A DNA stretch of 64,000 nt from the NCBI GenBank assembly GCA_035531675.1, contig DATKSL010000012.1, positions 62,001 through 126,000 of the forward strand, in the 5' to 3' direction. The position numbers and the translations under genes were made by a program. Of the stretch, positions 1 through 8,661 are shown one piece after another. The DNA comes from JAJPIG01 sp035531675. GTDB lineage: Bacteria; Desulfobacterota; Binatia; Binatales; Binataceae. Positions within the stretch are counted from its first letter, which is position 1. Each line of letters opens with the position of its first letter. A model generated the notes under the pieces. It worked only from the letters and a program-made list of their open reading frames with translations. It ran no database searches and was not told the DNA's origin.

Positions 1-1
1 G

Positions 2-178
2 GTCCATCAGGGACTGCGCGGGCCGGGTTCGGAGTGGGTGGTGCTGAGCCGCCAGATGGGCCGCGACCTGGTCGACAATGGCACCGTTCGCACGCGGGTC
101 GGTTCGAGCGAGGCCTCGCAGCGCAATCAATTCAAGGCCTGGCAGCGCTACATGGTCGAGGAGGGTGCGGCGCGATGA
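2..178 (+). CDS. Rieske ring-hydroxylating oxygenase alpha subunit, C-terminal end (partial)
   Basis: The window opens inside this gene. Reading from base 2 gives 58 residues ending at TGA 176-178. The end has the look of alpha-subunit C-termini of two-component ring-hydroxylating dioxygenases: a start like VHQGL, a conserved SSEASQRNQFKAWQRYM-type stretch, and a short charged tail. The catalytic iron and Rieske domains lie upstream, outside the window. Its stop overlaps the ATG of the next gene (ATGA at 175-178), and the next gene is a beta subunit, which is the usual alpha-beta order. The identification rests on this short tail plus the neighbour, so substrate class cannot be inferred. Confidence 0.8.
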   Translation, partial: VHQGLRGPGSEWVVLSRQMGRDLVDNGTVRTRVGSSEASQRNQFKAWQRYMVEEGAAR

Positions 179-672
179 CCACCGCGGCGAAGCAGCCCAC
201 AATCCGGACGCTTGAAGATTTTCTGATTCGGCAGGCCGAGCTGCTCGACCGCCGGAATTGGGATGAATGGATGGAGCTGTTCGCCGATGACGGCGTCTAC
301 TGGATGCCGCTCAAGGAGGAACAGCAGGACCCGGAAAATTATCCCTCGATCTTTTTCGAGGACAAGGCGCTGATGACAGCGCGCGTGAGCCGCCTGCGCG
401 ACCCCAACGCCTGGGGACAGCAGCCGGTGACGCGCACGGTCCATCTGGTCGGCAACGTACGGCTCGACGGCGCCGACGCTCGCGACGGTGAAATTGTCGT
501 GCGCTCGAATTTCACCATGGCGGAATTCCGGCGCGACGTCCTGCGCCATCATGCCGGCACCTATACCCATCACCTGCGCCGGGTGCGCGGCGGCTTCAAG
601 ATCGCTATGCAGCGCGTCGACCTGATAAACGCCGACGGCCTCCACGAATATAACCTGCAAGTCTTTTTTTGA
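175..672 (+). CDS. Ring-hydroxylating dioxygenase beta (small) subunit
   Basis: 165 residues, the normal size for the SnoaL/NTF2-fold small subunit of aromatic-ring dioxygenases, which structures the alpha3beta3 hexamer and has no catalytic metal. The start is set at ATG 175 because it overlaps the stop of the alpha subunit by 4 bases. A longer reading frame back to base 34 would run through the alpha coding sequence. Visible family features are an N-terminal helix with LLDRRNWDEWMELFADD, a WMPL segment, a SRL.RLRDPNAWGQQP-type stretch, and a RTVHLVGNV strand. It ends in YNLQVFF followed by TGA. This is the last gene of its unit: a long inverted repeat follows directly and the next gene is convergent. 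Confidence 0.9.
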   Translation: MTTAAKQPTIRTLEDFLIRQAELLDRRNWDEWMELFADDGVYWMPLKEEQQDPENYPSIFFEDKALMTARVSRLRDPNAWGQQPVTRTVHLVGNVRLDGADARDGEIVVRSNFTMAEFRRDVLRHHAGTYTHHLRRVRGGFKIAMQRVDLINADGLHEYNLQVFF

Positions 673-673
673 C

Positions 674-820
674 GTCTACCTCCCGACGGTTTTAGGTGCA
701 GCGATTTTTTCGTTGTCTACATCCTCGAGGTCGTCCGGGTAAGTCTTCGGAAGGGCCGAGGCTGTCGGGACGTAGACAACGAAAAAGATCGGGGCGTGCA
801 AAGATTTTCGGGAAGTAGAG
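674..820. repeat. Long imperfect inverted repeat between convergent genes (possible bidirectional terminator or palindromic element)
   Basis: Perfect 15-base arms TTTTTCGTTGTCTAC (706-720) and GTAGACAACGAAAAA (772-786) enclose 51 bases. Further out, 674-686 and 808-820 pair again with two mismatches in 13, and the TTTTAGG near 690 faces CCTAAAA near 837-843. Nearly the whole 165-base gap between the beta subunit and the aldo/keto reductase therefore folds into one long broken hairpin. Each arm carries a T- or A-tract, so it could terminate transcription in both directions. Its length and nested symmetry exceed an ordinary terminator and would also fit a small palindromic (MITE/REP-like) element. 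No second copy was noticed in the window. Confidence 0.7.
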
Positions 821-837
821 TTTAAAAGAAGTAGAGC

Positions 838-1695
838 CTAAAAGGTGTCGAGCGAGCGGAGGTCGTCGGCGTCGAGCGTGACCTCGAGCGCGGCGACGTT
901 CTCTTCGAGATGCGGGATCGACGAGGTCCCGGGTATCGGCAGGATCGCCGGCGAATGCTGCAGCAGCCAGGCCAGCGCGACCTGCGAGGGGGTCGCCTGA
1001 TGGCGCGCCGCGATCCGCGCCAGCGTGCCGCGCCGGTTGAGCAGCGAGCCGGCGGCGAGCGGATACCATGGGATGAAACCGAGCCCATCGCGTTCGCAGG
1101 CGGCGATCACCCCTTCGGACGAGCGGTCGGAAAGATTGTAGAGATTCTGCACCGAGACGATCGGCACGATCGAGCGCGCCTGCTTGAGCTGTGCCGCGCT
1201 GACGTTGGAGAGCCCGACATGGCGGATCTTGCCGGCTGACTGCAGTTCAGCGAGCGCGCCGACCGACTCTTCGAACGGCACCCGGTCATCGACCGTGTGG
1301 AGCTGGTAGAGATCGATCCGTTCCAGCCGCAGGCGGCGCAGACTCCCCTCGCAGGCTTGCTTGAGATGCGAGGGCCGCCCGTCGGGATGCCATCGTCCGG
1401 GCCCGGGCCGGGTGAAGCCGCCTTTGGTCGCGATGACGAGGTCGGCGGGATAGGGATGCAGCGCCTCGGCGATTAGCTGTTCCGAGACCTCGGGACCGTA
1501 GGAGTCGGCGGTATCGATCAGATCGACGCCGAGCGAGATAACGCGCCGCAGCAGCAGCTTGGCCTCAACCGGATCCTTCGGCTGACCCCACACTCCGGCG
1601 CCCGTTACACGCATTGCGCCGAAGCCGAGCCGATGGACAGTTAAGTCGCCGCCGATGACGAAAGTTGTGGTCGCACGAGCGGGGGGCGTTGCCAT
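838..1695 (-). CDS. Aldo/keto reductase family oxidoreductase
   Basis: 285 residues, a compact (alpha/beta)8 NADPH-dependent aldo/keto reductase. The catalytic tetrad is visible: D61 and Y66 in IDTADSYG, K91 in IATKGG and H133 in LYQLHTVD. The C-terminal cofactor segment has IPGTSSIPHLEENVAA, as in the AKR11/YdbC-like bacterial group. The substrate is probably a small aldehyde or ketone; nothing in the sequence fixes it. It stands between a convergent dioxygenase unit and an FAH-family gene on the same strand, from which it is separated by 116 bases, so it may be the distal gene of that pair. The start is ATG 1695; no strong ribosome-binding site was seen. Confidence 0.9.
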   Translation of the reverse strand: MATPPARATTTFVIGGDLTVHRLGFGAMRVTGAGVWGQPKDPVEAKLLLRRVISLGVDLIDTADSYGPEVSEQLIAEALHPYPADLVIATKGGFTRPGPGRWHPDGRPSHLKQACEGSLRRLRLERIDLYQLHTVDDRVPFEESVGALAELQSAGKIRHVGLSNVSAAQLKQARSIVPIVSVQNLYNLSDRSSEGVIAACERDGLGFIPWYPLAAGSLLNRRGTLARIAARHQATPSQVALAWLLQHSPAILPIPGTSSIPHLEENVAALEVTLDADDLRSLDTF

Positions 1696-1811
1696 CGTGT
1701 CATACCTGCGGACGCCGGTCCGCGGCCAGGCTGGCGTTTCGATCGTGAGACAGGTCTACCTACCAGAGTAGAAGCCCGCACCGCACCTGGCAAGCTGGCG
1801 AGAGTTCGAGC

Positions 1812-2840
1812 CTAGCCGTCTTCCGCGACGCAGCGGTTGATCTGTACGCCGAGTCCGGTGATCGAACTTTCCATCACGTCGCCCGGCTTGAGGAAGCGCT
1901 TCCAATGCGATCCGTTGCCGGCCGGCGAGCCGGTCAGCAGCATGTCGCCCGGCTCCATCACGGTCACCGACGAGGTGTACTCGATGAGCCGGCGGACGTC
2001 GAAGATCATGTCGGCGGTCGATTCGTTCTGCCTCGTCTGGCCGTTGAGTTTGAGCGTGATCCGGAGATTCATCGGATCGGGTACGAAGGCGCGCGGCACC
2101 AGGAACGGGCCGGTCGGGAAGAAGGTCGGAGCATTTTTCGATCCGATCCAATCCAGGCCGAGCTCGACGTTGTCCTTGCGGCCAACCAGATCGCGAGTAG
2201 TGAGATCGTTGGAGATGGTGTAGCCGGCGACATAATCGAGCGCACGCTCGCGCGAGACGTTGCGCGTCCGGCGCCCGATGATCACCGCCAGCTCCAGCTC
2301 CCAATCATGCTGCGTGCCGCGGCGCGGCAGGATTACGTCGTCGCGCGCGCCGCAGATCGCGGCCGTCGTACCGGCGAAAATAAACGGCGAGCCGCTGCGC
2401 GCCCGCTCCTCCATCATAGCGGCTGCCTTCGCGTAGACCTCCTCATCGGTCATACCCTCGGTGATTCCAAGCCCCTTGAAGCGATGCGCGACGGTGAGCT
2501 GGATCACGTGAGTACGATAGTTGGCGGCCGATTGCAGAAGCGCGCCGGGCGGAAAGACCGGCGGCAGAATCCTGAGCGCATCGAGCTTCGCGCCGGCCTC
2601 GCGCCACTTCTCCGGGCCGTCGCTGGCGACGCGATTCGCCGCGCCGCGCAGCCGCTCGAAGTTCGCCTCCCAATCCTCGAGCATCGAGCGGACGCTGACC
2701 CGCTCCTCCGGCCTCGCCATTCCCAGCCGTCCCAGCACGGCCGCCAGGTCGAGCGCAGTGTCGTCGAGCACCAGCCCGGCATACGGCTCTCCGGAGCCCT
2801 TCGCGAACGTGCCCAGTTTGAATTCGATATCAGTCGCCAT
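1812..2840 (-). CDS. Fumarylacetoacetate hydrolase (FAH) family protein
   Basis: 342 residues from ATG 2840, chosen because GAGGAA lies 9 bases upstream; the frame is open further back to 3077, but that extension has no family resemblance. The C-terminal two thirds carry the FAH fold. NYRTH (107-111) is the conserved N-terminal core segment, and HDWELELAVIIG supplies metal ligands E181 and E183, followed by D212 in NDLTTRD. The GSPAGNG turn and the terminal GLGVQ strand are also present. FAH-family enzymes hydrolyse C-C bonds of acylpyruvates or act as hydratases/decarboxylases in meta-cleavage pathways. It is divergent from the Rieske oxygenase at 3028, sharing the 187-base gap, which suggests co-regulation. 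Confidence 0.9.
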   Translation of the reverse strand: MATDIEFKLGTFAKGSGEPYAGLVLDDTALDLAAVLGRLGMARPEERVSVRSMLEDWEANFERLRGAANRVASDGPEKWREAGAKLDALRILPPVFPPGALLQSAANYRTHVIQLTVAHRFKGLGITEGMTDEEVYAKAAAMMEERARSGSPFIFAGTTAAICGARDDVILPRRGTQHDWELELAVIIGRRTRNVSRERALDYVAGYTISNDLTTRDLVGRKDNVELGLDWIGSKNAPTFFPTGPFLVPRAFVPDPMNLRITLKLNGQTRQNESTADMIFDVRRLIEYTSSVTVMEPGDMLLTGSPAGNGSHWKRFLKPGDVMESSITGLGVQINRCVAEDG

Positions 2841-3027
2841 CGATGGTTCCTCGCGGGTTAGCCGGCTGCGCGCGCCGGCCCGATAGCTGGCAACATACAA
2901 CGAGACGATCGGAACGGCGAGAGCGAGCGACCATTGACGACCCTTGCCCGGACGGGCCATTGTTCGACGGTAGGGCGAATGGCGGCCGGCTGGCGGCCGC
3001 AACGCAGCCCGGCGGGAGGCGACGGCT

Positions 3028-4143
3028 ATGGCGGCAAAAGCGTGCATGGTGCCCGGGATGGCGGAGTACCCGCGCAATCATTGGTATGTGATCGCTTTTT
3101 CGCGCGAGGTCGGGCGCGAGTTGATCCATCGCGATTGTCTCGGCGATCCGGTGGTGCTCTACCGCACCCCGGACGGCGAACCGGTCGCGCTGTTCGACCG
3201 CTGCCCCCATCGCGGCATGCCGCTCTCGATGGGCAAGCTCCTGGGCGACGTCCTGCAATGCGGCTATCACGGTTTCGAGTACGATTGTGCGGGAACCTGT
3301 ATCAAGGTGCCGTCGCAGGACGCGGTGCCGGCCACGATGCGCGTGCATCGCTATCCGCTAATCGAGAAGTGGCAGTGGCTCTGGATCTGGATGGGCGACC
3401 CGGCCCGCGCCGACCCGGCGCTGATTCCCGACCATCGCGATCTCGGGCTCGAGGATCCGGCGCTCACCGCCGAGCCCTACTTCATCCTGCCGATCGAGGC
3501 GAACTACCTGCTGGCGCTCGAGAACCTGGTCGATGCCACGCATATCACCTATCTGCACAGCGGCAATTTCGATACCGGCAACGTTGCGATGGTGCCGGCG
3601 CGGCTCGAGCAGCGCGGGACGCTGGTGCGGATGGTGCGGGAGATGAAGAACGAACTGGTCTCGCCGATGGTGAAGCAGATGTTGTCGATGAAGGGCGACC
3701 GGGTAGATCGTCAGCTGATCCTGGACAATTATTCGCTAAGCCTGTTCGTGGTCCGATTCATCTTCACCGAGCCCGACTACCCGGAGACCGGCGAGCGCAT
3801 CAGCAACCTGATTATCGCGGTCACTCCGGGTGGACCGAAGAGCGTTTACCAGATCTGCGCGATGGCGCAGACCGTCCCGGACCCGCGGCCGCATCGGTTC
3901 GAGGAGATGAAGACGGTTCTGACTCAGGACAAAGTGGCTCTGGAAGCGGTCCAACAGATGTTCGACCGGCTCGGTCCCGAGCGCTGCCCGGAGTTCAGCG
4001 TCAAGTCGGATGCGAATTCGCTCCGGACGCGCCGGATGATCGCGGCGATGATCGAACAGGAACGGGCCGAGGCCGACTCGAACGGTGCGAAGCCGAAAGC
4101 TGTGCGCCAACGTCGGCCGGTCGAAGCGGCGGCGGCGAAGTGA
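3028..4143 (+). CDS. Single-component-type Rieske oxygenase (VanA / phthalate-oxygenase-like)
   Basis: 371 residues. The Rieske [2Fe-2S] ligands are C59 and H61 (CPHRG) and C78 and H81 (CGYHG). The mononuclear iron site is N166-D169-H172-H177 in ENLVDATHITYLH. The overall size and the opening NHWYVIAFSREV are typical of aromatic O-demethylases and related monooxygenases such as VanA, whose reductase is encoded separately. A GGGAGG about 9 bases upstream supports ATG 3028. Downstream on the same strand lie a flavin monooxygenase, a MetE-like methyltransferase and hydrolases, so O-demethylation or hydroxylation of an aromatic acid as an opening step is plausible. No reductase is present nearby. 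Confidence 0.93.
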   Translation: MAAKACMVPGMAEYPRNHWYVIAFSREVGRELIHRDCLGDPVVLYRTPDGEPVALFDRCPHRGMPLSMGKLLGDVLQCGYHGFEYDCAGTCIKVPSQDAVPATMRVHRYPLIEKWQWLWIWMGDPARADPALIPDHRDLGLEDPALTAEPYFILPIEANYLLALENLVDATHITYLHSGNFDTGNVAMVPARLEQRGTLVRMVREMKNELVSPMVKQMLSMKGDRVDRQLILDNYSLSLFVVRFIFTEPDYPETGERISNLIIAVTPGGPKSVYQICAMAQTVPDPRPHRFEEMKTVLTQDKVALEAVQQMFDRLGPERCPEFSVKSDANSLRTRRMIAAMIEQERAEADSNGAKPKAVRQRRPVEAAAAK

Positions 4144-4165
4144 TCGACGATCGCGGACGACTCTG

Positions 4166-5404
4166 ATGGCAGCAGATTCGAAGCACGCAGCAATTCCGCC
4201 GGCGACGGGCGGCGAATCGACCGCGGCTGAAGCCGCGATCCTCGCTCGTCTGGTCGCCGCCGCCCGGGAACTCGTGCCGGTTCTGAGCGAGCGGGCGGCG
4301 CGATGCGAGGAGCTGCGGCGGCTGCCCGACGAAACCTTCCACGACTTCCGCGCGGCGGGCTTCTTCAGGATCTTTCAGCCCGCTCGCTACGGCGGCTACG
4401 AACTCGACTACGGCTTTCCGCAGATCGAAATCGCGCGCGAAATCGGCCGGGGATGCGGGTCGAGCGCGTGGGTGCTGACCGTGATGGCGTGCCATTCGTG
4501 GATTGTCGGGATGTTCCCGGAGCGCGCGCAGGACGAGGTCTGGGGCGAGACGCCCGACGCGGTCGCGGTCACGGCGACCTTTCCGGAACAAGCGCGGGTC
4601 GAGAGCGCCGACGGCGGCATCAAGCTCTGGGGTCGCTGGAAATTCTCGAGCGGCGTCGACCATGCGGATTGGGCCCTGATCGGAGCGCCGGGCAAGCGCG
4701 CGGACGGCGGCTTCGAGCTGCTGTGGACGCTGGTGCCGCGGCGCGATTTCGAAATCATCGATACCTGGTTCGCGGGCGGATTGCGCGGGACGGGCAGCAA
4801 GGACGTCGCGATGGACGGCGCGTTCATCCCCGACCATCGGATCGTGACGCACAGCCTGCTGGCGCAAGGCCAGGGACCCGGCGGCGCGATCAATCGCAAG
4901 CATATCTACCGGCTGCAGATGTTCTCGATCTATCCGTACAACATCTGTGCGCCGGCACTTGGAATCGCGCGCGGCGCGCTCGAGGGTTACACCGCGCGAG
5001 TGAGTAAGCAGGGTCCCAACGCTTTCGGGGCACGGAGCGCCGAGGTCGAGACCAATCAGCTCAAGGTTTCGGAGGCGGCCGTGATGATCGACGCGGCCGA
5101 GACGCTGCTGCGGCGCAACGCGCGCGAGCTCAATGAACTGGCGCGCGCCGGAATCGCGCTGCCGCTCGAGAATCGCGTGCGTTACCGTCGCGACCTCGCC
5201 TACGCCGCGCAGCAGTGCATGCGCGCGGTCGATCTCATCCATTATATAGGCGGCGCGCACGCGCTGTTCGAGACGAATCCCATCCAGCGTGCGTTTCGCG
5301 ACGTGCACGCGGTCAACGCGCAAATCGGGCTGCGCTGGGATATCGGCGCGCTCCCCTACGGCCGCCTGGCGCTCGGCCTGGAGCTCCACGATCCGTTTCT
5401 CTGA
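4166..5404 (+). CDS. Acyl-CoA-dehydrogenase-fold flavin-dependent monooxygenase (HsaA / HpaB-C-like)
   Basis: 412 residues from ATG 4166; an open extension to 4085 overlaps the Rieske gene and looks spurious. The fold is that of acyl-CoA dehydrogenase, with the type-2 C-terminal helical domain. The N-terminus RRLPDETFHDFRAAGFFRIFQPARYGGYE and GRGCGSSAWV are typical of the reduced-flavin-using hydroxylases (HsaA, which hydroxylates a steroid-derived phenol to a catechol, and p-hydroxyphenylacetate hydroxylase). The general base Glu of true acyl-CoA dehydrogenases is not evident. Such enzymes need a separate flavin reductase, not seen here. The gap from the Rieske gene is 22 bases, so the two are probably co-transcribed and may act in sequence on a ring. 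Confidence 0.85.
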   Translation: MAADSKHAAIPPATGGESTAAEAAILARLVAAARELVPVLSERAARCEELRRLPDETFHDFRAAGFFRIFQPARYGGYELDYGFPQIEIAREIGRGCGSSAWVLTVMACHSWIVGMFPERAQDEVWGETPDAVAVTATFPEQARVESADGGIKLWGRWKFSSGVDHADWALIGAPGKRADGGFELLWTLVPRRDFEIIDTWFAGGLRGTGSKDVAMDGAFIPDHRIVTHSLLAQGQGPGGAINRKHIYRLQMFSIYPYNICAPALGIARGALEGYTARVSKQGPNAFGARSAEVETNQLKVSEAAVMIDAAETLLRRNARELNELARAGIALPLENRVRYRRDLAYAAQQCMRAVDLIHYIGGAHALFETNPIQRAFRDVHAVNAQIGLRWDIGALPYGRLALGLELHDPFL

Positions 5405-5416
5405 TGGGGGCCTGGG

Positions 5417-6529
5417 ATGGAAACCATCTATCGCGCCGAAGTGATCGGTTCGCTGCTGCGTCCGGATTATCTGAACGAGGGCCGCGCGGCGCTCGAGGCC
5501 GGCCGGATGAGCGCGGTCGATTTCAAATGGCTCGAGGACCGCGCTGTCGATGAGGCGCTGGCGCTCCAGGAGCGCGCGGGCGTCGATGTGGTTACCGACG
5601 GCGAGATGCGCCGGATGATCTTCACCCAGCCGCTGACCGGCGTGCTCGACGGCGTCGCGCCGGTCGGACGGATCACGCTGCATTGGCGGCGCAAGGAAGG
5701 CGAGGTCTGGAAGGAGCAGCAGAGCGAGCCGCCGATGTTCGCCGTGGTCGGTAAGATCAAGCGCAAGCGATGGCTCGCGCGCGACGAGTTCGAGTACGCG
5801 CGCACGCGGACCGCGCGGCCGCTCAAGGTGACGCTGGCGGCGCCGACGATGGCGATGAACCTGTGGTCGCCGCAGCATTCGCTGGCCGCCTATCCGGAGT
5901 TGCCGGCGCTGCTCGCCGACGCGGTCGATCTGATTCGCGGCGAGATTCGCGAGCTCGCCGCCCTCGGCTGCAAGTACATCCAGATCGACGCCCCGGAGCT
6001 GACCTGGATCGCCGACGAGGTCAGGCTCCAGGAGCTGGCGGCGATTCATCCGAAGCTGCCGGGATGGTTTCGCAACGAGGGGCTCGACGCGCTCAACGCG
6101 GTGGCCGGCGACGTGCCCGGCGTCACCTTCGGACTTCATATGTGCCGCGGCAATTACCAGGGCTATTGGCTGAGCGAGGCGCCCTGGGAGCGACTGGCGG
6201 AGCTGATCTTCAAACGCGCGGGCAACTACGACATCTTTTTGCTCGAGTACGATGACTGGCGCGCGGGTTCGTTCGAGCCGCTGCGCGAGTTGCCGCCGGG
6301 CAAGGTCGCGGTGCTGGGATTAATCTCCACCAAGCGCAGCGCTCTGGAGCCGAGCGCGGAGATCGTCGCCCGGATCGGAGAGGCGAGCCGCTTCTATCCG
6401 CGCGAGCAACTGGCGCTCTCGGCGCAATGCGGTTTTTCACCCGAACCGAGCGCCGCGACGCTGACGCCGGCGCAGCAGGAAGCTAAACTCGGCCTGGTGG
6501 CGCAAATCGCCCGCCAGGTCTGGCGTTAG
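5417..6529 (+). CDS. Cobalamin-independent methionine synthase (MetE) C-terminal-domain-like protein
   Basis: 370 residues, about the size of the catalytic half of MetE without its N-terminal barrel. The zinc ligand set of MetE-type methyltransferases is visible: H241 and C243 (HMCRG), E277 (LLEYDD) and C338 (SAQCGF). D191 in IDAPELTW matches the substrate-binding Asp. The start METIYRAEVIGSLLRP is typical of stand-alone MetE-like proteins. These transfer methyl groups between a donor and a thiol, and short forms often sit in catabolic operons with unknown partners. Here it is 13 bases after the flavin monooxygenase and before an FAH hydrolase. A role accepting a methyl group released from a substrate is an inference; methionine synthesis is the alternative. 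Confidence 0.85.
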   Translation: METIYRAEVIGSLLRPDYLNEGRAALEAGRMSAVDFKWLEDRAVDEALALQERAGVDVVTDGEMRRMIFTQPLTGVLDGVAPVGRITLHWRRKEGEVWKEQQSEPPMFAVVGKIKRKRWLARDEFEYARTRTARPLKVTLAAPTMAMNLWSPQHSLAAYPELPALLADAVDLIRGEIRELAALGCKYIQIDAPELTWIADEVRLQELAAIHPKLPGWFRNEGLDALNAVAGDVPGVTFGLHMCRGNYQGYWLSEAPWERLAELIFKRAGNYDIFLLEYDDWRAGSFEPLRELPPGKVAVLGLISTKRSALEPSAEIVARIGEASRFYPREQLALSAQCGFSPEPSAATLTPAQQEAKLGLVAQIARQVWR

Positions 6530-6571
6530 ATGGTAGTTAAACGGTTACTTTAGATTTAGCGGAAGAGACCA

Positions 6572-7570
6572 ATGAAGCTTTGCACCTTCGAGATTGCGAG
6601 TGCGCTCGGGCCCATCAGCCGGATCGGGATGGAGACGCCGGGCGCAAAGATTCTCGACCTCAACGCGGCCTGCGAGTTGAAGCTTGCGGAACAGATCGGG
6701 GCGCGGTCCGCGCGGAATCTGGCCGACGCGCTGGTGCCGCCCGACATGCTCGGGTTTATCGATAATGGAACGATCGCGCGCGAGACGCTCGACGGCGCGC
6801 TCGCATACCTGGGCGCCAAGATCGAGAATCCGGGCTTGCGCGGAATCCGCGGCGGGCGCGTGGTCTGGAATCGCGACGAGGTGCGGTTGCTGGCGCCGCT
6901 TCCACGGCCGCGCTCGATGCGCGATTGTCTGGCCTTCGAGGAGCATTACAAGAACGCGCTGCGCGATCATCCGATCCCGCCGGTCTGGTACGAAGTGCCG
7001 ATCTACTACAAAGGCAATCCGAATACCGTGCAGGGCACCGACAGCGAAGTGCCGTGGCCGCCCTACACCGAAACGCTCGACTACGAGCTCGAGTTCGCCG
7101 TGGTGGTCGGCAAGGAGGGCAGGGACCTGACGCCCGACCAGGCCTGGAAGCACATCTTCGGCTACACGATTTTCAACGACGTCTCGGCGCGCGACATCCA
7201 GATGAAGGAGATGGCGGCGCTGCTCGGTCCGGCCAAGGGCAAGGACATGGACGGCGGCAATCTGCTGGGGCCCTTCATCGTGACGGCCGACGCGTGGGAC
7301 CCGCGCGACGACCACAAGATGGTGGCGCGGGTTAATGGCGAAGTATGGGGCGGCGGCACCACGCGCGCGATGCATCATCACTTCGGCAAGATCGTCAGCT
7401 ACGTGAGCTGGGGCGAGACCATCGTCCCGGGCGACGTTATCGGCTCGGGCACGGTCGGCACCGGGTGCGGCCTCGAGCTCGGCAAGTATCCGAAGCCCGG
7501 CGACCTGATCGAGCTGGAAGTCGACGGCCTCGGCGTGCTTAGCACGCGCTTCGTCAAGCAGGCGCGCTAA
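6572..7570 (+). CDS. Fumarylacetoacetate hydrolase family protein
   Basis: 332 residues. Metal ligands E172 and E174 in DYELEFAVVVG and D203 in FNDVSARD are present, as are the SMRDCLAFEEH segment around 115-125 (characteristic of the FAHD2 / fumarylacetoacetase-like branch) and GSGTVGTGCGLELG near the end. The enzyme is expected to hydrolyse a 1,3-diketo acid formed after ring cleavage. GGAAGAG precedes ATG 6572 at good distance. It is the fourth gene of the 3028-9240 run and the second FAH-type gene of the locus; the other (1812-2840) belongs to a different branch, so they probably act on different intermediates rather than being recent duplicates. Confidence 0.92.
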   Translation: MKLCTFEIASALGPISRIGMETPGAKILDLNAACELKLAEQIGARSARNLADALVPPDMLGFIDNGTIARETLDGALAYLGAKIENPGLRGIRGGRVVWNRDEVRLLAPLPRPRSMRDCLAFEEHYKNALRDHPIPPVWYEVPIYYKGNPNTVQGTDSEVPWPPYTETLDYELEFAVVVGKEGRDLTPDQAWKHIFGYTIFNDVSARDIQMKEMAALLGPAKGKDMDGGNLLGPFIVTADAWDPRDDHKMVARVNGEVWGGGTTRAMHHHFGKIVSYVSWGETIVPGDVIGSGTVGTGCGLELGKYPKPGDLIELEVDGLGVLSTRFVKQAR

Positions 7571-7588
7571 CTTCGGGAGAGAAGCATC

Positions 7589-8563
7589 ATGGCCGGAAGC
7601 AATTGGCAATACAGCAAGGGGCTCCACGATCTCGGCAACGGATGCTACGCGTGGCTGCAGCCCGACGGTTCATGGGGATGGAGCAATGCGGGGCTGGTGG
7701 TCGACAGCGGCCAATCGTTGCTGGTCGACACGCTGTTCGATCTCAAGTTGACGCGGGCGATGCTTGACGCGATGCGGCGGGCCGAACCGCAGGCGACGGC
7801 GCGCTTCGGCGCGCTGGTCAACACGCACTCCAACGGCGATCACTGTTTCGGCAATCAATTGGTCGCCGGTATCGACATCATTGCGTCGAAAGCCTGCGCC
7901 GAAGAGCTGATTGCCGATCAGGGCGGGAAGGATTTGCGCAACTCGGTCAAACGTAATCCGGCCGAATTCGGCGAGGCCGGCGAATTTCTGGCCCGCATCC
8001 TGGCGCCCTTCGATTTCGAGGGCATCGATGTCGCGATGCCGACCGTCACCTTCGAGGGCGAGCTCGAGCGCCGGGTCGGCAACAAGACCGTGCGCATCAT
8101 CGAGGTCGGCCCCGCGCATACCGGCGGCGACATTCTGGTCTACGTCCCGGAGGACCGGGTAATTTTCACCGGCGATATCCTGTTCATCAACGGCCATCCG
8201 CTGATCTGGGCCGGCCCGGTGGGCAACTGGATCAAAGCCTGCCAGCTCATCATGGATCTCGACGTCGAGACCGTGGTGCCCGGTCACGGCCCGATAACCG
8301 GCAAGCAGGGCGCGGCCGCGGTCAAAGGCTATCTCGAATACATCACGCGCGAGGCCCGCAAACGTTACGACGCCGGGATGCCGATGTTCGAGGCGGCGCG
8401 CGATATCTCGCTGGCCGACTACGCGTCGTGGAGCGACGCAGAACGCATCGCGGCGAACGTCGCCGCGCTCTATCGCGAATTCTCCGGCGGCAAGACTCCG
8501 CCGCCGACCATGGGCGAAGTGTTCGCGATGATGGCGCGTATCGAAAAGGATCTTCGGCACTGA
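7589..8563 (+). CDS. Metallo-beta-lactamase-fold hydrolase
   Basis: 324 residues. The MBL zinc motif is present in the variant THSNGDH (H80, N82, D84, H85), where Asn replaces the second His, a form common in this NTHxNGDHxxGN subfamily. Later ligands are the His of PAHTGGD, the Asp of FTGDILF and the His of PGHGPI. A C-terminal helical extension follows. The family covers thioesterases, lactonases and related hydrolases; no specific substrate can be named. A GGGAGAG ribosome-binding site precedes ATG 7589, only 18 bases after the FAH gene, so it belongs to the same transcription unit. It may hydrolyse a CoA thioester or lactone in the same pathway (inference). Confidence 0.9.
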   Translation: MAGSNWQYSKGLHDLGNGCYAWLQPDGSWGWSNAGLVVDSGQSLLVDTLFDLKLTRAMLDAMRRAEPQATARFGALVNTHSNGDHCFGNQLVAGIDIIASKACAEELIADQGGKDLRNSVKRNPAEFGEAGEFLARILAPFDFEGIDVAMPTVTFEGELERRVGNKTVRIIEVGPAHTGGDILVYVPEDRVIFTGDILFINGHPLIWAGPVGNWIKACQLIMDLDVETVVPGHGPITGKQGAAAVKGYLEYITREARKRYDAGMPMFEAARDISLADYASWSDAERIAANVAALYREFSGGKTPPPTMGEVFAMMARIEKDLRH

Positions 8564-8661
8564 GGCGCGTCGCGCGGCCGGCTTTACAATCAAGCCTGCC
8601 GTGCTAAGAAGTAGCTATTGGTCAAAGCGCCAATTGCGTCGCCACCACAGGAGGCAGGACC

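Noticed and set aside
4001..6139. A 712-residue open frame on the minus strand opposite the flavin monooxygenase and MetE-like genes.
   Set aside because: It is the antisense of two well supported genes, is rich in Arg, His, Asp and Gln as expected from high-GC antisense frames, and has no recognisable domain.
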